From positions 744,001 to 808,000 of the forward strand of contig NZ_CP121274.1 in the NCBI RefSeq assembly GCF_029639405.1: DNA of 64,000 nt. Reading direction: 5' to 3'. The notes below the pieces were generated by a model that was not told the origin of the DNA, made no database searches, and saw only the letters and a list, made by a program, of their open reading frames with translations. The position numbers and the translations under genes were made by a program. Positions 42,768 to 51,200 of this stretch are shown in pieces. How positions within the stretch are numbered: the stretch's first letter is position 1; every line of letters begins with the position of its first letter. This DNA comes from Microbacterium proteolyticum. GTDB lineage: Bacteria; Actinomycetota; Actinomycetes; Actinomycetales; Microbacteriaceae.

Positions 42768-42795
42768 GGTTCAACTCCTCATACACTTCCCGCAG
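42744..42795. repeat. 52-bp direct repeat, copy 1
   Basis: Matches 43374-43425 at 47 of 52 positions. It covers the last codons of one gene (LREVYEELNRD) and the first codons of the next (MTDGPGRL). Confidence 0.8.
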
Positions 42796-43347
42796 GCGCG
42801 GGGTCCCCAGCGACTCCGCATCACTGATGAGAGCCGCGCCCTCCGCAGAACGCGCACAGGTCCACGGCCCGGGTTCGTCGGGACGCTGAGCGACCCAGTG
42901 CAGCGCACGACCGTCCCCTATATCAACGATCGGGCCCCGCCTCAGGCCCACACGTCGAAGTTCGTCCACCCACCGTTGCCCCCAGCGGCTCCAGCCGAGA
43001 CCGACGATGATCGCGACGCTGAAACCGGGACGCAAGGCCGTCTCCCAGACATCGTCTCCCGAGATAGACACCGTCACCTCACCCAGCCCGAATCTCGCTA
43101 CCACCTCATTCGACACGCTCACCGTCGCGGAGCCCTGATGGATGACGAGGCTGTTCAGCGCATTCGGCGGGAGTTCGGCGAGCTCCCGCGAGATTCGGGT
43201 CGACCACGACTGCCGCGCCCCGTCGTCGTCGAGCTCGCCCAGGAACTTCGCAATACTCACGCCGCCCCCGAAACTCGCGAGGAGTTCGGAGCTCATCGAG
43301 TCGTACAGGGCGATCGCGACGTCGTCGACATACCGCGAAGAATTCAT
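42760..43347 (-). CDS. hypothetical immunity-locus protein, 195 residues
   Basis: No recognised family. The N-terminus is helical (VDDVAIALYDSMSSELLASF), the centre beta-rich (VTVSISGDDVWETALRPGFS), with Trp-rich GWSRWGQRWVDELRRVG and a C-terminal helix (PRLREVYEELNRD). Its ATG overlaps the stop of a 17-codon remnant ORF (MTDGLGRLREIPTPGAQ), so it is coupled to leftover toxin-start sequence. Possibly the immunity protein of the downstream ADP-ribosyltransferase-like cassette. Confidence 0.6.
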   Translation of the reverse strand: MNSSRYVDDVAIALYDSMSSELLASFGGGVSIAKFLGELDDDGARQSWSTRISRELAELPPNALNSLVIHQGSATVSVSNEVVARFGLGEVTVSISGDDVWETALRPGFSVAIIVGLGWSRWGQRWVDELRRVGLRRGPIVDIGDGRALHWVAQRPDEPGPWTCARSAEGAALISDAESLGTPRLREVYEELNRD

Positions 43348-43425
43348 TGTGCTCCCGGAGTAGGGATCTCACGCAGACGCCCGAGACCATCAGTCATGGT
43401 TCAACTCCTCACACACTTCGCGCAG
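43347..43425 (-). pseudogene. remnant of immunity-gene end and toxin-cassette start
   Basis: Reading leftwards, codons LREVCEELNHD and a stop are followed by ATG and MTDGLGRLREIPTPGAQ, then a stop. These match the end of the gene at 42760 and the start of the cassette at 42321. The body of the gene that began here is gone. The segment 43374-43425 is copy 2 of the 52-bp repeat. Confidence 0.7.
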
Positions 43426-43430
43426 CGGTC

Positions 43431-44240
43431 TCACCCGCGCGGGAGCTCCCGCTGGATCGCTTGAATGTCGCTCACCTCGTCGCTCGGGACGAGGTGCCAG
43501 AACACGCCGGGCTCGAGGACTGTCGCACCGACCTGTGCGGCCTCTTCCGGGTCGACACGCAACAGGACGGCCGCCTCAGCGGTGTTGCTCTGGAGGAGCA
43601 CGCAGGGAAGGCCCCGCCACTGCGCGGAGAACTCGAATGCGAAGATCCGGTCGCAAGAGGCGGCGTCGACCACTCGTCGGAACACCCACGGCCGCGTTTC
43701 TTCGCACCCTTCAAGGGGCACCTCGCTGAGTGCCACGAGCTCGACACGGGAGTCGTCAATCCACGCGGCTCGCCATTCGCGACCCCCCCACACCGCCCGC
43801 GGCCCCACCAGCGAGGTCGGCGGAGCGAAAACCGACGACCCCCGCCACCCGATCGCTGGACCACCGTAGGCGCCGATGAGTTCCTGATGGCCGTCTGCGA
43901 AGATGCGCCAAATCTCGGCATCGCGCGGAACCTCGGTGGCTGCGATGTCCCAGACGGGAGTCATTCCCGCGCGCAAATATCCGGCCCCGTAGCCCGCGAC
44001 TGTCGTCGGGTCCCCGGCCTGCGGGATGGCCACCCGGTCTAGCGGCGACGGGGCGCATCGCAGAACGTCCACCGAACGGACATCGCGGTCCTCGACGCCG
44101 TAGGCGCGCAGGACATCGCCGGCCGTACGCCAAGAAGTCGCGTCGCCGAGGCGCACTACCGGCCCAGCGAGCAGAGACGCCCCCTTCTCGAGGTACGCAC
44201 GTACCGTCGGCGGGAAGAGCAGTTTCTGCAGCGGCGTCAC
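43431..44240 (-). CDS. hypothetical immunity-locus protein, 269 residues
   Basis: A soluble protein of unknown family: LQKLLFPPTVRAYLEKGASL at the N-terminus, then TPVWDIAATEVPRDAEIWRI, IGWRGSSVFAPPTSLVG and a C-terminal FWHLVPSDEVSDIQAIQREL. The GTG start overlaps the upstream stop by four bases, so it is translated together with the presumed immunity gene at 44237. It may be a second immunity or accessory factor for the 772-residue toxin. No motif gives a function. Confidence 0.6.
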   Translation of the reverse strand: MTPLQKLLFPPTVRAYLEKGASLLAGPVVRLGDATSWRTAGDVLRAYGVEDRDVRSVDVLRCAPSPLDRVAIPQAGDPTTVAGYGAGYLRAGMTPVWDIAATEVPRDAEIWRIFADGHQELIGAYGGPAIGWRGSSVFAPPTSLVGPRAVWGGREWRAAWIDDSRVELVALSEVPLEGCEETRPWVFRRVVDAASCDRIFAFEFSAQWRGLPCVLLQSNTAEAAVLLRVDPEEAAQVGATVLEPGVFWHLVPSDEVSDIQAIQRELPRG

Positions 44241-44701
44241 CTGTGCACGCTATCGCCTATGGGCTCGGATCGAGCCTCGATCTGAAGCCCCTCCGCGGCC
44301 ACCCACCGGTGCCATCCGTCGTTTCGATGCCCCTCCCACGCGGGATCCGAGGACGCGAGGATCGCTGAGTCCGTGTGGATGAGAACATCGCCATCTCGGA
44401 CGTTCCCTACCCAGCACCATTCACCTTCACAGAAGACGTACCAATGCCAGGATCGGATGTCTTGGACGAGCTGGCGGGCGACCAGGACCGTCGATGGCCC
44501 CGAAAGCCCGGAGTGGGGGAGAGTGGCCACACCGCGAGGGAGGTGCCCCCGATCCAGCGAGACCCAGTCCACCTGCGCACCGAAGAGGCCCGCATCGCCC
44601 AGGGAGAGAAGAGGGACCTCGTGGCCTTCGATGCGGCCGAAAAGACCCCGTGGATGCAACCCGCTCGCAATCACGGCTTCCACCCGCCCACCGGTGTCCA
44701 T
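44237..44701 (-). CDS. probable cognate immunity protein of the 772-residue toxin
   Basis: A 154-residue protein whose ATG (MDTGGRVEAVIASGLH) lies inside the last 31 bp of the toxin gene. A longer upstream frame exists but is toxin shadow. It has a beta-rich, Trp-rich core (SWHWYVFCEGEWCWVGNVRD; DGWHRWVAAEGLQ). Family not recognised. The overlapping position directly after the toxin is the main evidence for an immunity role. Confidence 0.65.
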   Translation of the reverse strand: MDTGGRVEAVIASGLHPRGLFGRIEGHEVPLLSLGDAGLFGAQVDWVSLDRGHLPRGVATLPHSGLSGPSTVLVARQLVQDIRSWHWYVFCEGEWCWVGNVRDGDVLIHTDSAILASSDPAWEGHRNDGWHRWVAAEGLQIEARSEPIGDSVHR

Positions 44702-46989
44702 CCACCGGCCTCGTTCAGGACCGCGAGCATACGATACGTGCCACCTGGAGTGACTTCCCACATCTCAGCGCCAGGTTTGATCTTGGTTCCCGCCGATGCG
44801 TATAGCTCGGGAATGACATTCCCGTCGGGCCCAGGAATCCCGGAATAGGTGTAACCCTTTCCTGTGAAGGGGTCGGCGTCGGCAAACGAACTTGGGCCAC
44901 CTGAAACGTGTCGGTCGAACGGAATCGTCAGCGACCCGTCCGCGCGTTGGTAACGGATCATCTGGATCGGCCCGTCGAGAAGCGAGTGGAAGGGTGAGTC
45001 GGGGTAGTCAAGACGAAGTCCGCTGTACACGGCTTTGGAGTCACTGAGATTGGTCACGTCTTGCAGACGAGCCACGTATCCACCGAGCGAGTCGGGTGCG
45101 TAAGCATACGTTCCCAACGCGCGCTGCGACGCCTCACCGGGTGGGATGACCTTTTGGAAGACCGTCTGATCGTTCCAGGCAATCTGTCCCCGCACGTGAC
45201 GGATGAGGGCCGCATCGGCTGGGTCGAGTGGACCGCTCGGCTGATGAATGAGCCTGTTGTAGTCGTCGAGGGTGTAGCCGGTTCCTTCGAGAGCCGCACG
45301 TGTCTCATCGATACCCGACGGCCAGGCCTCCGTCTGCTCCGGGGCCCAGTGAGATCTGACGGAGGCGCCGTCGGGGGTCGAGTAGACACGCGCCTGATCG
45401 GAGGGCGGGCCGAGCGGCATGGAGGCCTGCGCATTCGCCGAGTCGGAGGGGGCGGGGTGTGTACCGAAGACCCCTCCAGGCGGCGCGTCGGACGGGGTCG
45501 GCACAGGACCGGGGCTCTCGCCGTCCGGCTCGATGTGAACGCGCGGAGAATCCGCGTTCAGGCGGACGACGTGATCTCCGCCGCGGATGTCGTCGAGCAG
45601 GGTGCCACCGTCATCGAGCGGGCTGCGGCCGAGAGTGCTGGTCAGGTCATCTTGCGCGCCACCGAACTTCGCCAGGTCGTCGGCGAGGCCGCCAGGGCGG
45701 AAAGGGGTGCTGCCGAGATCGAGGCTGCGCTCGCCCGCCCCGACCCGACCGACGTCGTCACCCAGGCCCTCGGCCCCGCGCCCGACCCGCACCCCGTCGA
45801 GGAGTGCGCCGCCACCTTTGGCGGGAAGGAAGATCGATGCGACATTGAAGAGCGAGGTCCCCGCGGTACCACCCGGGTCCTTACCCCAATCGGACCAGCC
45901 TTCTCCCCACTGATCGGGCGAAGCGTTCCACCACTCCTCCGGCGCGTGGTACCCCACGAAGCTCCCGAACAGGTCGATGTACGACCGGTACGAGTCGCGC
46001 GTCCACTGCTGCTGCCACTCGAGAAAACCGGTGTCGACGCCCTTCGACTTGAGGTCGGCGATCTGCCCGGGGGCAACGACCTCCGACATCACCGGCGCCA
46101 GGAAACCCATCGAGACGCCCGTCACGAGATGTCCGAGACCGACCCACGACTGTGCCCAACCCGAGAGCCAGGCACCGCCACGGTCCATCGCGCCCTGAAG
46201 GTCGCCCGACATCAGCTCCCCGGCCACGGCCCAAGCCGGCGGTGGCCAGCTCTTGAAGTCGTATCCGCCCAGCAGCATCCCGAGCCCGCCGACCATGTCC
46301 CACGCACCGGTGAGCACGCCACCGGTGAGGTGCATCGGGAAGCCGATCGTCTTCTCGGCGCACGACTCCTCGCGCGGCGACGCGGTGCCCCAGTCGGTCT
46401 GGAGGTTGTCGGGGGCTGTCGTCGCGGCGCCGGCGACCGCGGAGGTGGACAGTCCCGCTGCGCGGCGGATCGCGTTCGCGAGGTCTTCGTTCGCGACGCG
46501 CAGCTGCTCGCCGAGGAGGTGCCCCTGGTCGACGAGGTCCGCGTTCCGCTGGACCATCTCGGGGTCTTCCCACCAGTTGTCCACCTGGACCGGCAGGAAA
46601 GTCACGGCGAGGTTGCCCGTCGCGGTGACGCGCGGCTGGAAGGTGTTCGCTTCGAAGACGAACGCCTCGGCATCCGTGCGCAGGTCGGCCACGCGCGAGA
46701 GGATCGGTTGAACGGTCGTCGCCCAGGTGCTGAGGGCGCTCGCGACCGAGGCCAGGTCGCTGCCGACGCGGTCGGAGGCGTCGCGCACGGGATTCATCGC
46801 GACGTAGACCGATTCCGCACCGGTCGATTCGTACGACCCCGGCAAGGCCGACCACGAGGAGGCCACATCGGTCCCGGCCTGGCTGATCGAGCCCGCACGC
46901 GAGGCGATGTCCGTGGCCGCCTGAGCCACCCCGGCGAGGTCGAGGTCGAGGCCCGGTAGCTTCGCCGGATCGATCAGACCGTGCGACAT
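44671..46989 (-). CDS. type VII polymorphic toxin with unrecognised C-terminal domain
   Basis: A 772-residue protein homologous over its first part to the 1233-residue toxin: a helical WXG-like domain (SSWSALPGSYESTGAES; LRTDAEAFVFEANTF), a membrane-like middle section (LTGGVLTGAWDMVGGLGMLL; MGFLAPVMSEVVAPGQIADL), and DWGKDPGGTAGTSLFNVASI, which parallels DKWQDDPGTALGESVFNVGT. A Pro/Ser/Asp linker leads to a C-terminal domain from about residue 559, with VFQKVIPPGEAS, YVARLQDVTNL, YSGLRLDYPDSPF, FTGKGYTYSGI and YASAGTKIKPGAEMWEV. I do not recognise this domain. The ATG overlaps the DUF6507-like stop by four bases. Confidence 0.8.
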   Translation of the reverse strand: MSHGLIDPAKLPGLDLDLAGVAQAATDIASRAGSISQAGTDVASSWSALPGSYESTGAESVYVAMNPVRDASDRVGSDLASVASALSTWATTVQPILSRVADLRTDAEAFVFEANTFQPRVTATGNLAVTFLPVQVDNWWEDPEMVQRNADLVDQGHLLGEQLRVANEDLANAIRRAAGLSTSAVAGAATTAPDNLQTDWGTASPREESCAEKTIGFPMHLTGGVLTGAWDMVGGLGMLLGGYDFKSWPPPAWAVAGELMSGDLQGAMDRGGAWLSGWAQSWVGLGHLVTGVSMGFLAPVMSEVVAPGQIADLKSKGVDTGFLEWQQQWTRDSYRSYIDLFGSFVGYHAPEEWWNASPDQWGEGWSDWGKDPGGTAGTSLFNVASIFLPAKGGGALLDGVRVGRGAEGLGDDVGRVGAGERSLDLGSTPFRPGGLADDLAKFGGAQDDLTSTLGRSPLDDGGTLLDDIRGGDHVVRLNADSPRVHIEPDGESPGPVPTPSDAPPGGVFGTHPAPSDSANAQASMPLGPPSDQARVYSTPDGASVRSHWAPEQTEAWPSGIDETRAALEGTGYTLDDYNRLIHQPSGPLDPADAALIRHVRGQIAWNDQTVFQKVIPPGEASQRALGTYAYAPDSLGGYVARLQDVTNLSDSKAVYSGLRLDYPDSPFHSLLDGPIQMIRYQRADGSLTIPFDRHVSGGPSSFADADPFTGKGYTYSGIPGPDGNVIPELYASAGTKIKPGAEMWEVTPGGTYRMLAVLNEAGGWTPVGGWKP

Positions 46990-47348
46990 CAGTACGGCAC
47001 CGATCCGCCGTGGCGCACGAAGGCCCCGGCATCCGGAGTCCAGGCCGACGCGGCGAGCGCCTGCGTCGTCGTCGCCATCTCGAGGTCTCCCGCCGTGACC
47101 GCGTTGGTGGCGTCGATGACGGCCTGCCGAGCGCTCGGGATGCGCTGCTCGATGAGAGTCAGATCGGCCGTCTGAGCTTCGACGAACGCCTGCATCGCCT
47201 CGGCGACCTCAGCTGAGCGAGTGCCGGCGACAGCCGCCGACAGCTGGTCCGAGAGTCCCGTGAGAGCCGTCGCGATCGATGTCGCTGCTGCGTCGACTCC
47301 CGTGAGCACCTGCTGCACCCCTTCCGGGGACACACGCCATCCTGTCAT
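46989..47348 (-). CDS. DUF6507-like type VII partner protein, second locus
   Basis: A 119-residue helical protein opening MTGWRVSPEGVQQVL, the counterpart of the 114-residue gene at 12476. The middle helix (AEVAEAMQAFVEAQTADLTL) and the TAGDLEMA segment also correspond (AGDMEMAAN there). A GGAGGTG ribosome site lies 4 nt before the ATG. Coupled to the toxin gene by an ATGA overlap. It is divergent from DUF6177 with only 27 bp between start codons. Confidence 0.75.
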   Translation of the reverse strand: MTGWRVSPEGVQQVLTGVDAAATSIATALTGLSDQLSAAVAGTRSAEVAEAMQAFVEAQTADLTLIEQRIPSARQAVIDATNAVTAGDLEMATTTQALAASAWTPDAGAFVRHGGSVPY

Positions 47349-47375
47349 CGTCCACCTCCGCCTTCGCCCTCGACC

Positions 47376-48464
47376 ATGATAGAAAACGTGGTCGATCTGT
47401 CGAGGGACGCACAGCGCATCGTGAGCCATGCCCTCATCGACGAGGTCGTCGGGGGGATCGCGGTATCGGAGAGCCGAGCACCGCTGCTCCCCCTGACGGC
47501 GACGCGCAGCGACCTGCTTCGGCGGGCGGGGATGGCGCGGCATCCGCTCGTCTTCCTCACCGGTGACGGCACGCGCCTGACCGAACCGATGCGCGCGGCC
47601 CTCACGGCCACCCGCGTGCCCTGGGTCGTACGCACCACCGGCGGGCTGCGCGACGGACTCACGTGGCGTCCCCTCGACGACCTCGCGGCCGCGTTCGACA
47701 GCACTTCCGCCGCCCCGCACCCCGACGCCCTCCAACTCGAGCAGCCCACCACGCTGCAGTTGGTCGCGTCGGTCTCGGTCCGTCATCGGGCGGATGCCTC
47801 GACCCGCCTGGGCGCTGCGCTCGAAATCCTGGGCCGCTCGGCCGAGGCCGCTCCTGGCGCGTGGGGCCCGAACGAACCGGCCGAGTACGCCTGGGACCGC
47901 GATGCCCTCACCGCTTTCGCGAGAACCCGGATGCCGAGCGACACCCGCCTCATCGCAATCGGGGATTCCGCGCGCCCCGTGGTCGCGACGCTTACCGCCC
48001 GCCGCACGGCGCGCGGGGTCGAGGAGGTGACCGAGGCGCTCGTCTCGCTCGGCAGCCTGGACGACTCGGCTACCGATGCGCGCGCCGACGCCGCGGTGGA
48101 GGCTCTCGACGAACTCGCCGTCGCCCCCTGGCCCCTCATGGCGGCGCTCTTCACGCGCCCTGGTCGTGCCGACCTGACGACCTCGGCGTTCGTCGCCCCG
48201 ACGGCGAGACCGCTCGCGCTGTTGATCGGGGCTCCCGCGGTGCGCGACCTCGCGCTCGACCCGGCGACCTGGGGTCGGCGATTCAACGCCCGCATCGCCG
48301 GCCGACCGCGCACGCCGGCGCTCGTGATCCCGCTGCGACGGTCGGGAGAGCCGGCTGAGATCGCGTGGAACCGGCTCGTCGAGATCACCGAGACCCTCGG
48401 GGTCGAGCGCGTCGCGGAACTGACGGGGTACCGCCTCGATATCGACGAGTGGCGGAGCCGCTGA
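47376..48464 (+). CDS. DUF6177 family protein, second copy
   Basis: A 362-residue paralogue of 21188-22261. Shared blocks include PWVVRTTGGLRDG, TTLQLVASVSVRHRAD, APGAWGPNEPAEYAWDRDAL and LALLIGAPAVRDLAL. The ATG leaves only 27 bp for divergent promoters and has no ribosome site. A GTG at 47389, 13 nt downstream, follows a GATAGA hexamer and is an alternative leaderless start. The pair with the next gene mirrors the accessory genes of the main secretion operon. Confidence 0.8.
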   Translation: MIENVVDLSRDAQRIVSHALIDEVVGGIAVSESRAPLLPLTATRSDLLRRAGMARHPLVFLTGDGTRLTEPMRAALTATRVPWVVRTTGGLRDGLTWRPLDDLAAAFDSTSAAPHPDALQLEQPTTLQLVASVSVRHRADASTRLGAALEILGRSAEAAPGAWGPNEPAEYAWDRDALTAFARTRMPSDTRLIAIGDSARPVVATLTARRTARGVEEVTEALVSLGSLDDSATDARADAAVEALDELAVAPWPLMAALFTRPGRADLTTSAFVAPTARPLALLIGAPAVRDLALDPATWGRRFNARIAGRPRTPALVIPLRRSGEPAEIAWNRLVEITETLGVERVAELTGYRLDIDEWRSR

Positions 48465-48814
48465 TGCCTCACGAATACGTCCTTCTGACGCCGCGGGTGA
48501 TCGGCCTGCGCGAGGTCGCCCATGCCGTGGCCGCCACCGAGCCGACGCTGACGTACCGCATGGATGCGGGCGGAATGCAGATCGTGCTCGTCGACGGGGA
48601 TGCCACCGTGCTGACGATCGTGCACCCGGTCCCCGCCCGACCGGTCGAGGTCCGACGCCTTCTCGGCGACAATGCCCCGGCCGATGCGGAGCGGTGGTGG
48701 ATCGATCTCGTCGCGCCGTGGGAGAGTGAGCGGCGCGCCGCGCGCGTGATCGCCGCACTGGCCGCGGTGTCGGGTGGCGTTGCCCACGACCTCGCGCCCG
48801 ACGGACGCGGCTGA
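48464..48814 (+). CDS. small type VII accessory, paralogue of 28841
   Basis: A 116-residue protein, ATG sharing one base with the DUF6177 stop (TGATG). It opens MPHEYVLLTPRVIGLREVAH and has ATVLTIVHPVPARPVEV, ADAERWWIDLV and SGGVAHDLAPDG, corresponding to segments of the 120-residue protein at 28841. Unknown function; it probably works with DUF6177. Confidence 0.65.
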   Translation: MPHEYVLLTPRVIGLREVAHAVAATEPTLTYRMDAGGMQIVLVDGDATVLTIVHPVPARPVEVRRLLGDNAPADAERWWIDLVAPWESERRAARVIAALAAVSGGVAHDLAPDGRG

Positions 48815-48851
48815 CGCTTCCGAGTCCGGCCACGGCCGCGAGGATCAGTGG

Positions 48852-49886
48852 TCAGCGCGGCGAAGACCAGCGGTAGATGAGCACGACGACGAGGAACGCC
48901 AGCAGGGGCAGGGGCAGCAGGAAGACTCCGAAGATCAGGCCGACGGCGTAGATGACAACGGCGATCGCGACTGCCGCGACACCGACCCAGAATCCGGCCT
49001 GCCGGCGGACCAGGGTCCACAAGCGACGGCGATCGATCGCACGCGTGAGCGAGCGCACCATCAGCGTCACCGCCACGGCGATCGCCGTGAGCCCCACAGC
49101 CCCGCCCACCCGTGCGGGAGTCCCCGACACGGTGCCACGGGCGACGAGGCCCGCGGCGACCGGCGCGAGCAACCCCACGCCCAGGAGGACGAGCGAGAAC
49201 CGCGCGACGATCGCATGCATCGCCACGCGTGCCACGACCACCGGAAATCGGTCGGTCGGCGAGGATCGAAGCACCCCGAGCGACGTCGCGATGGCCTCCC
49301 GCCGCCGTCCGGCGTGGAGTTGCGCGACGGCGAGCATTGAGACGACCTCGGGGTCGGTCGGGTCGAGAGCCGCAGCATCTCTCATGATCGCGCGCATCCG
49401 CTGCCCTCCGCGACGGTCGGCGAGGGGAACGCGCGCGAGATCGACGAGTGCCCGGGCGCGCGAGGAGGGATCATTTGGCGCGAGTCGCACCCCCTCCTCG
49501 GCCTGCGCCCACGCGTTGCCGAGGTCGCCGGTGCGAGCCAGCGATCTCCCCAGGATGCCGCGCAGTTGCCAGTCTGCGGGATCGGCGCGCACGGCGGCGG
49601 AGGCAAGGTCGACGGCCTCAGCTTTGCGAAGGGGGTCGAGGCCGACGATTTCGGAGAGGACGCCGAACGCCACCGCCCGCACGTCAGGGTCGGCGGTCGC
49701 CGCACGCGCATGCGCCTCGGCGGAGGGGGGATCTCCGATCAGGATCTCCGCCCGAGCGGAGAGCAGGTGCGCCCGCGCATCGGTCGGCGACTCCGCGAGG
49801 ATCGCCTGGAGCTGCGTCCGGGCCTCGATCGGTCGGCCCGCCTGCAGATAGAGCCGTGCCCGCTCGAGCGGCTCGACCTCGGGCAC
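48852..49886 (-). CDS. TPR-repeat protein with C-terminal membrane helices
   Basis: A 344-residue protein. About 210 residues of tetratricopeptide-type helices (LERARLYLQAGRPIEARTQL, LGRSLARTGDLGNAWAQAEE, MLAVAQLHAGRRREAIATSL) are followed by four predicted transmembrane helices. It starts at GTG, 2 bp after the stop of the AAA+ gene. It follows the AAA+ ATPase, and both lie next to the second type VII effector locus. It may anchor or regulate the ATPase at the membrane; inference only. Confidence 0.7.
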   Translation of the reverse strand: MPEVEPLERARLYLQAGRPIEARTQLQAILAESPTDARAHLLSARAEILIGDPPSAEAHARAATADPDVRAVAFGVLSEIVGLDPLRKAEAVDLASAAVRADPADWQLRGILGRSLARTGDLGNAWAQAEEGVRLAPNDPSSRARALVDLARVPLADRRGGQRMRAIMRDAAALDPTDPEVVSMLAVAQLHAGRRREAIATSLGVLRSSPTDRFPVVVARVAMHAIVARFSLVLLGVGLLAPVAAGLVARGTVSGTPARVGGAVGLTAIAVAVTLMVRSLTRAIDRRRLWTLVRRQAGFWVGVAAVAIAVVIYAVGLIFGVFLLPLPLLAFLVVVLIYRWSSPR

Positions 49887-49888
49887 GG

Positions 49889-51196
49889 TCAGATCCGATG
49901 CTTCTTGAGATAGGCGCGGAGCTGCGCGAACGTGCCGTCGTCGACCCCGTAGTCGAGGACGGGCTTGATCTGCTCGAACCACGCCCGCGTCGACGGGACG
50001 GACGCCGCCGCCGCCCGCTCGAGATCGGCCGTGGTGATCATGCGCGGTACGCCGTCGCGCAGAGATTCCATGAACGCCGTCTCGACCGCGGTCTCGACCA
50101 GGTACGACAGGTCGGCCCCCGAGTACTCCGACGTGCGCCGGGCGATGTCGGACACGTCCACCGCGGTGACAGGCTTGTCCCGCAGGCCCCGTTCGAGGAT
50201 GGTCTCGCGAGCCTCCTGATCCGGCGGCAGGATGAGTACGGTGCGGTCGAGGCGTCCCGGGCGACGCAGCGCGGGATCCACGTCCCAGGGCCGGTTCGTC
50301 GCCGCGAGCACGTACACGCCGTCGTTCGCGGCATCCACCCCGTCGAACTCTTCGAGCAGCTGACTCGTGATCGTCCGCCAGGCGGTGGAGTTCGACCCGC
50401 CGGAGGTGCGGCGTCCCCCGATCGCGTCGAACTCGTCGAGGAAGATGACACAGGGGCGCGACGCCCGCGCCGTCTCGAACAACGCCCGGATGGCGCCCGT
50501 GGTCTGACTCACCAGCTCGCCGAACAGGTCGGCCACCGTCGCGTGGACGAAGTTCGCCTCCAGCTCTCCGGCGATGGCCCGGGCGATGAAGGTCTTGCCA
50601 CAGCCCGGTGGGCCGTACATCAGCAGAGCCCCGCGCGGACGCTTGCCGAACATGCTCGCCAGTTCCGGGTTGCGCATGGGCGCGAGGAACGACGCCTCGA
50701 GGTGCCGTTTCACCTCGTCCATGCCGGCGACATCGGCCAACGTGACCGACGGACGCTCCACGTCCCAGGCCGGAACTTCGGGCTGCGAGGTCGCGGAAGG
50801 TCCGGCCACCCGTTCGTCGGGCGAGGCGGCGGATGCCGTGGACCCGTGCGCGGCGGGAGGCACGGATGCCGCGGGCGGAGGCCATGCCGCGGGCGGTGCG
50901 GGAGCAGCGGGCGGCGCGGGCGCGGGCCGCTCCGGCGCGGAGGGTTCCGCGGACACCGGCGCCGCGGCATCCGGAACCTGACCCGCCCGCAGACGCGCCG
51001 CCGCCAACCGGGCCCGCAGCACGAGCACGGTGGCCGCGTTCGCTCCGATCGATGAGAGCTGTTCGATCTCGGCCGCAGCCTCGTCGAGGCGGTCCTGCAG
51101 CAGCAGCTCGATGAGGTCGACGCGCAGACCGACGTTGCCCGGGTCGGCCTCGACTGCCGCCCGGATGATCTCGACGAAGTCGTCGGAGCCCGTCAC
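49889..51196 (-). CDS. AAA+ ATPase near second type VII locus
   Basis: A 435-residue protein. An N-terminal TPR-like helical region (about 1-75) and a long Pro/Ala linker (76-140) precede a single classic AAA+ module: Walker A GPPGCGKT (195-202), Walker B VIFLDEFDA (D254-E255), sensor LAATNRPWD, arginine fingers RRPGRLDR (311-318) and a C-terminal lid. The closest type is the FtsH/Cdc48 AAA group without a protease. EccA of ESX systems is a CbxX-type AAA with N-terminal TPRs, so this may be a functional analogue, not an orthologue. GTG start. Confidence 0.8.
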   Translation of the reverse strand: MTGSDDFVEIIRAAVEADPGNVGLRVDLIELLLQDRLDEAAAEIEQLSSIGANAATVLVLRARLAAARLRAGQVPDAAAPVSAEPSAPERPAPAPPAAPAPPAAWPPPAASVPPAAHGSTASAASPDERVAGPSATSQPEVPAWDVERPSVTLADVAGMDEVKRHLEASFLAPMRNPELASMFGKRPRGALLMYGPPGCGKTFIARAIAGELEANFVHATVADLFGELVSQTTGAIRALFETARASRPCVIFLDEFDAIGGRRTSGGSNSTAWRTITSQLLEEFDGVDAANDGVYVLAATNRPWDVDPALRRPGRLDRTVLILPPDQEARETILERGLRDKPVTAVDVSDIARRTSEYSGADLSYLVETAVETAFMESLRDGVPRMITTADLERAAAASVPSTRAWFEQIKPVLDYGVDDGTFAQLRAYLKKHRI

Positions 51197-51200
51197 GATC

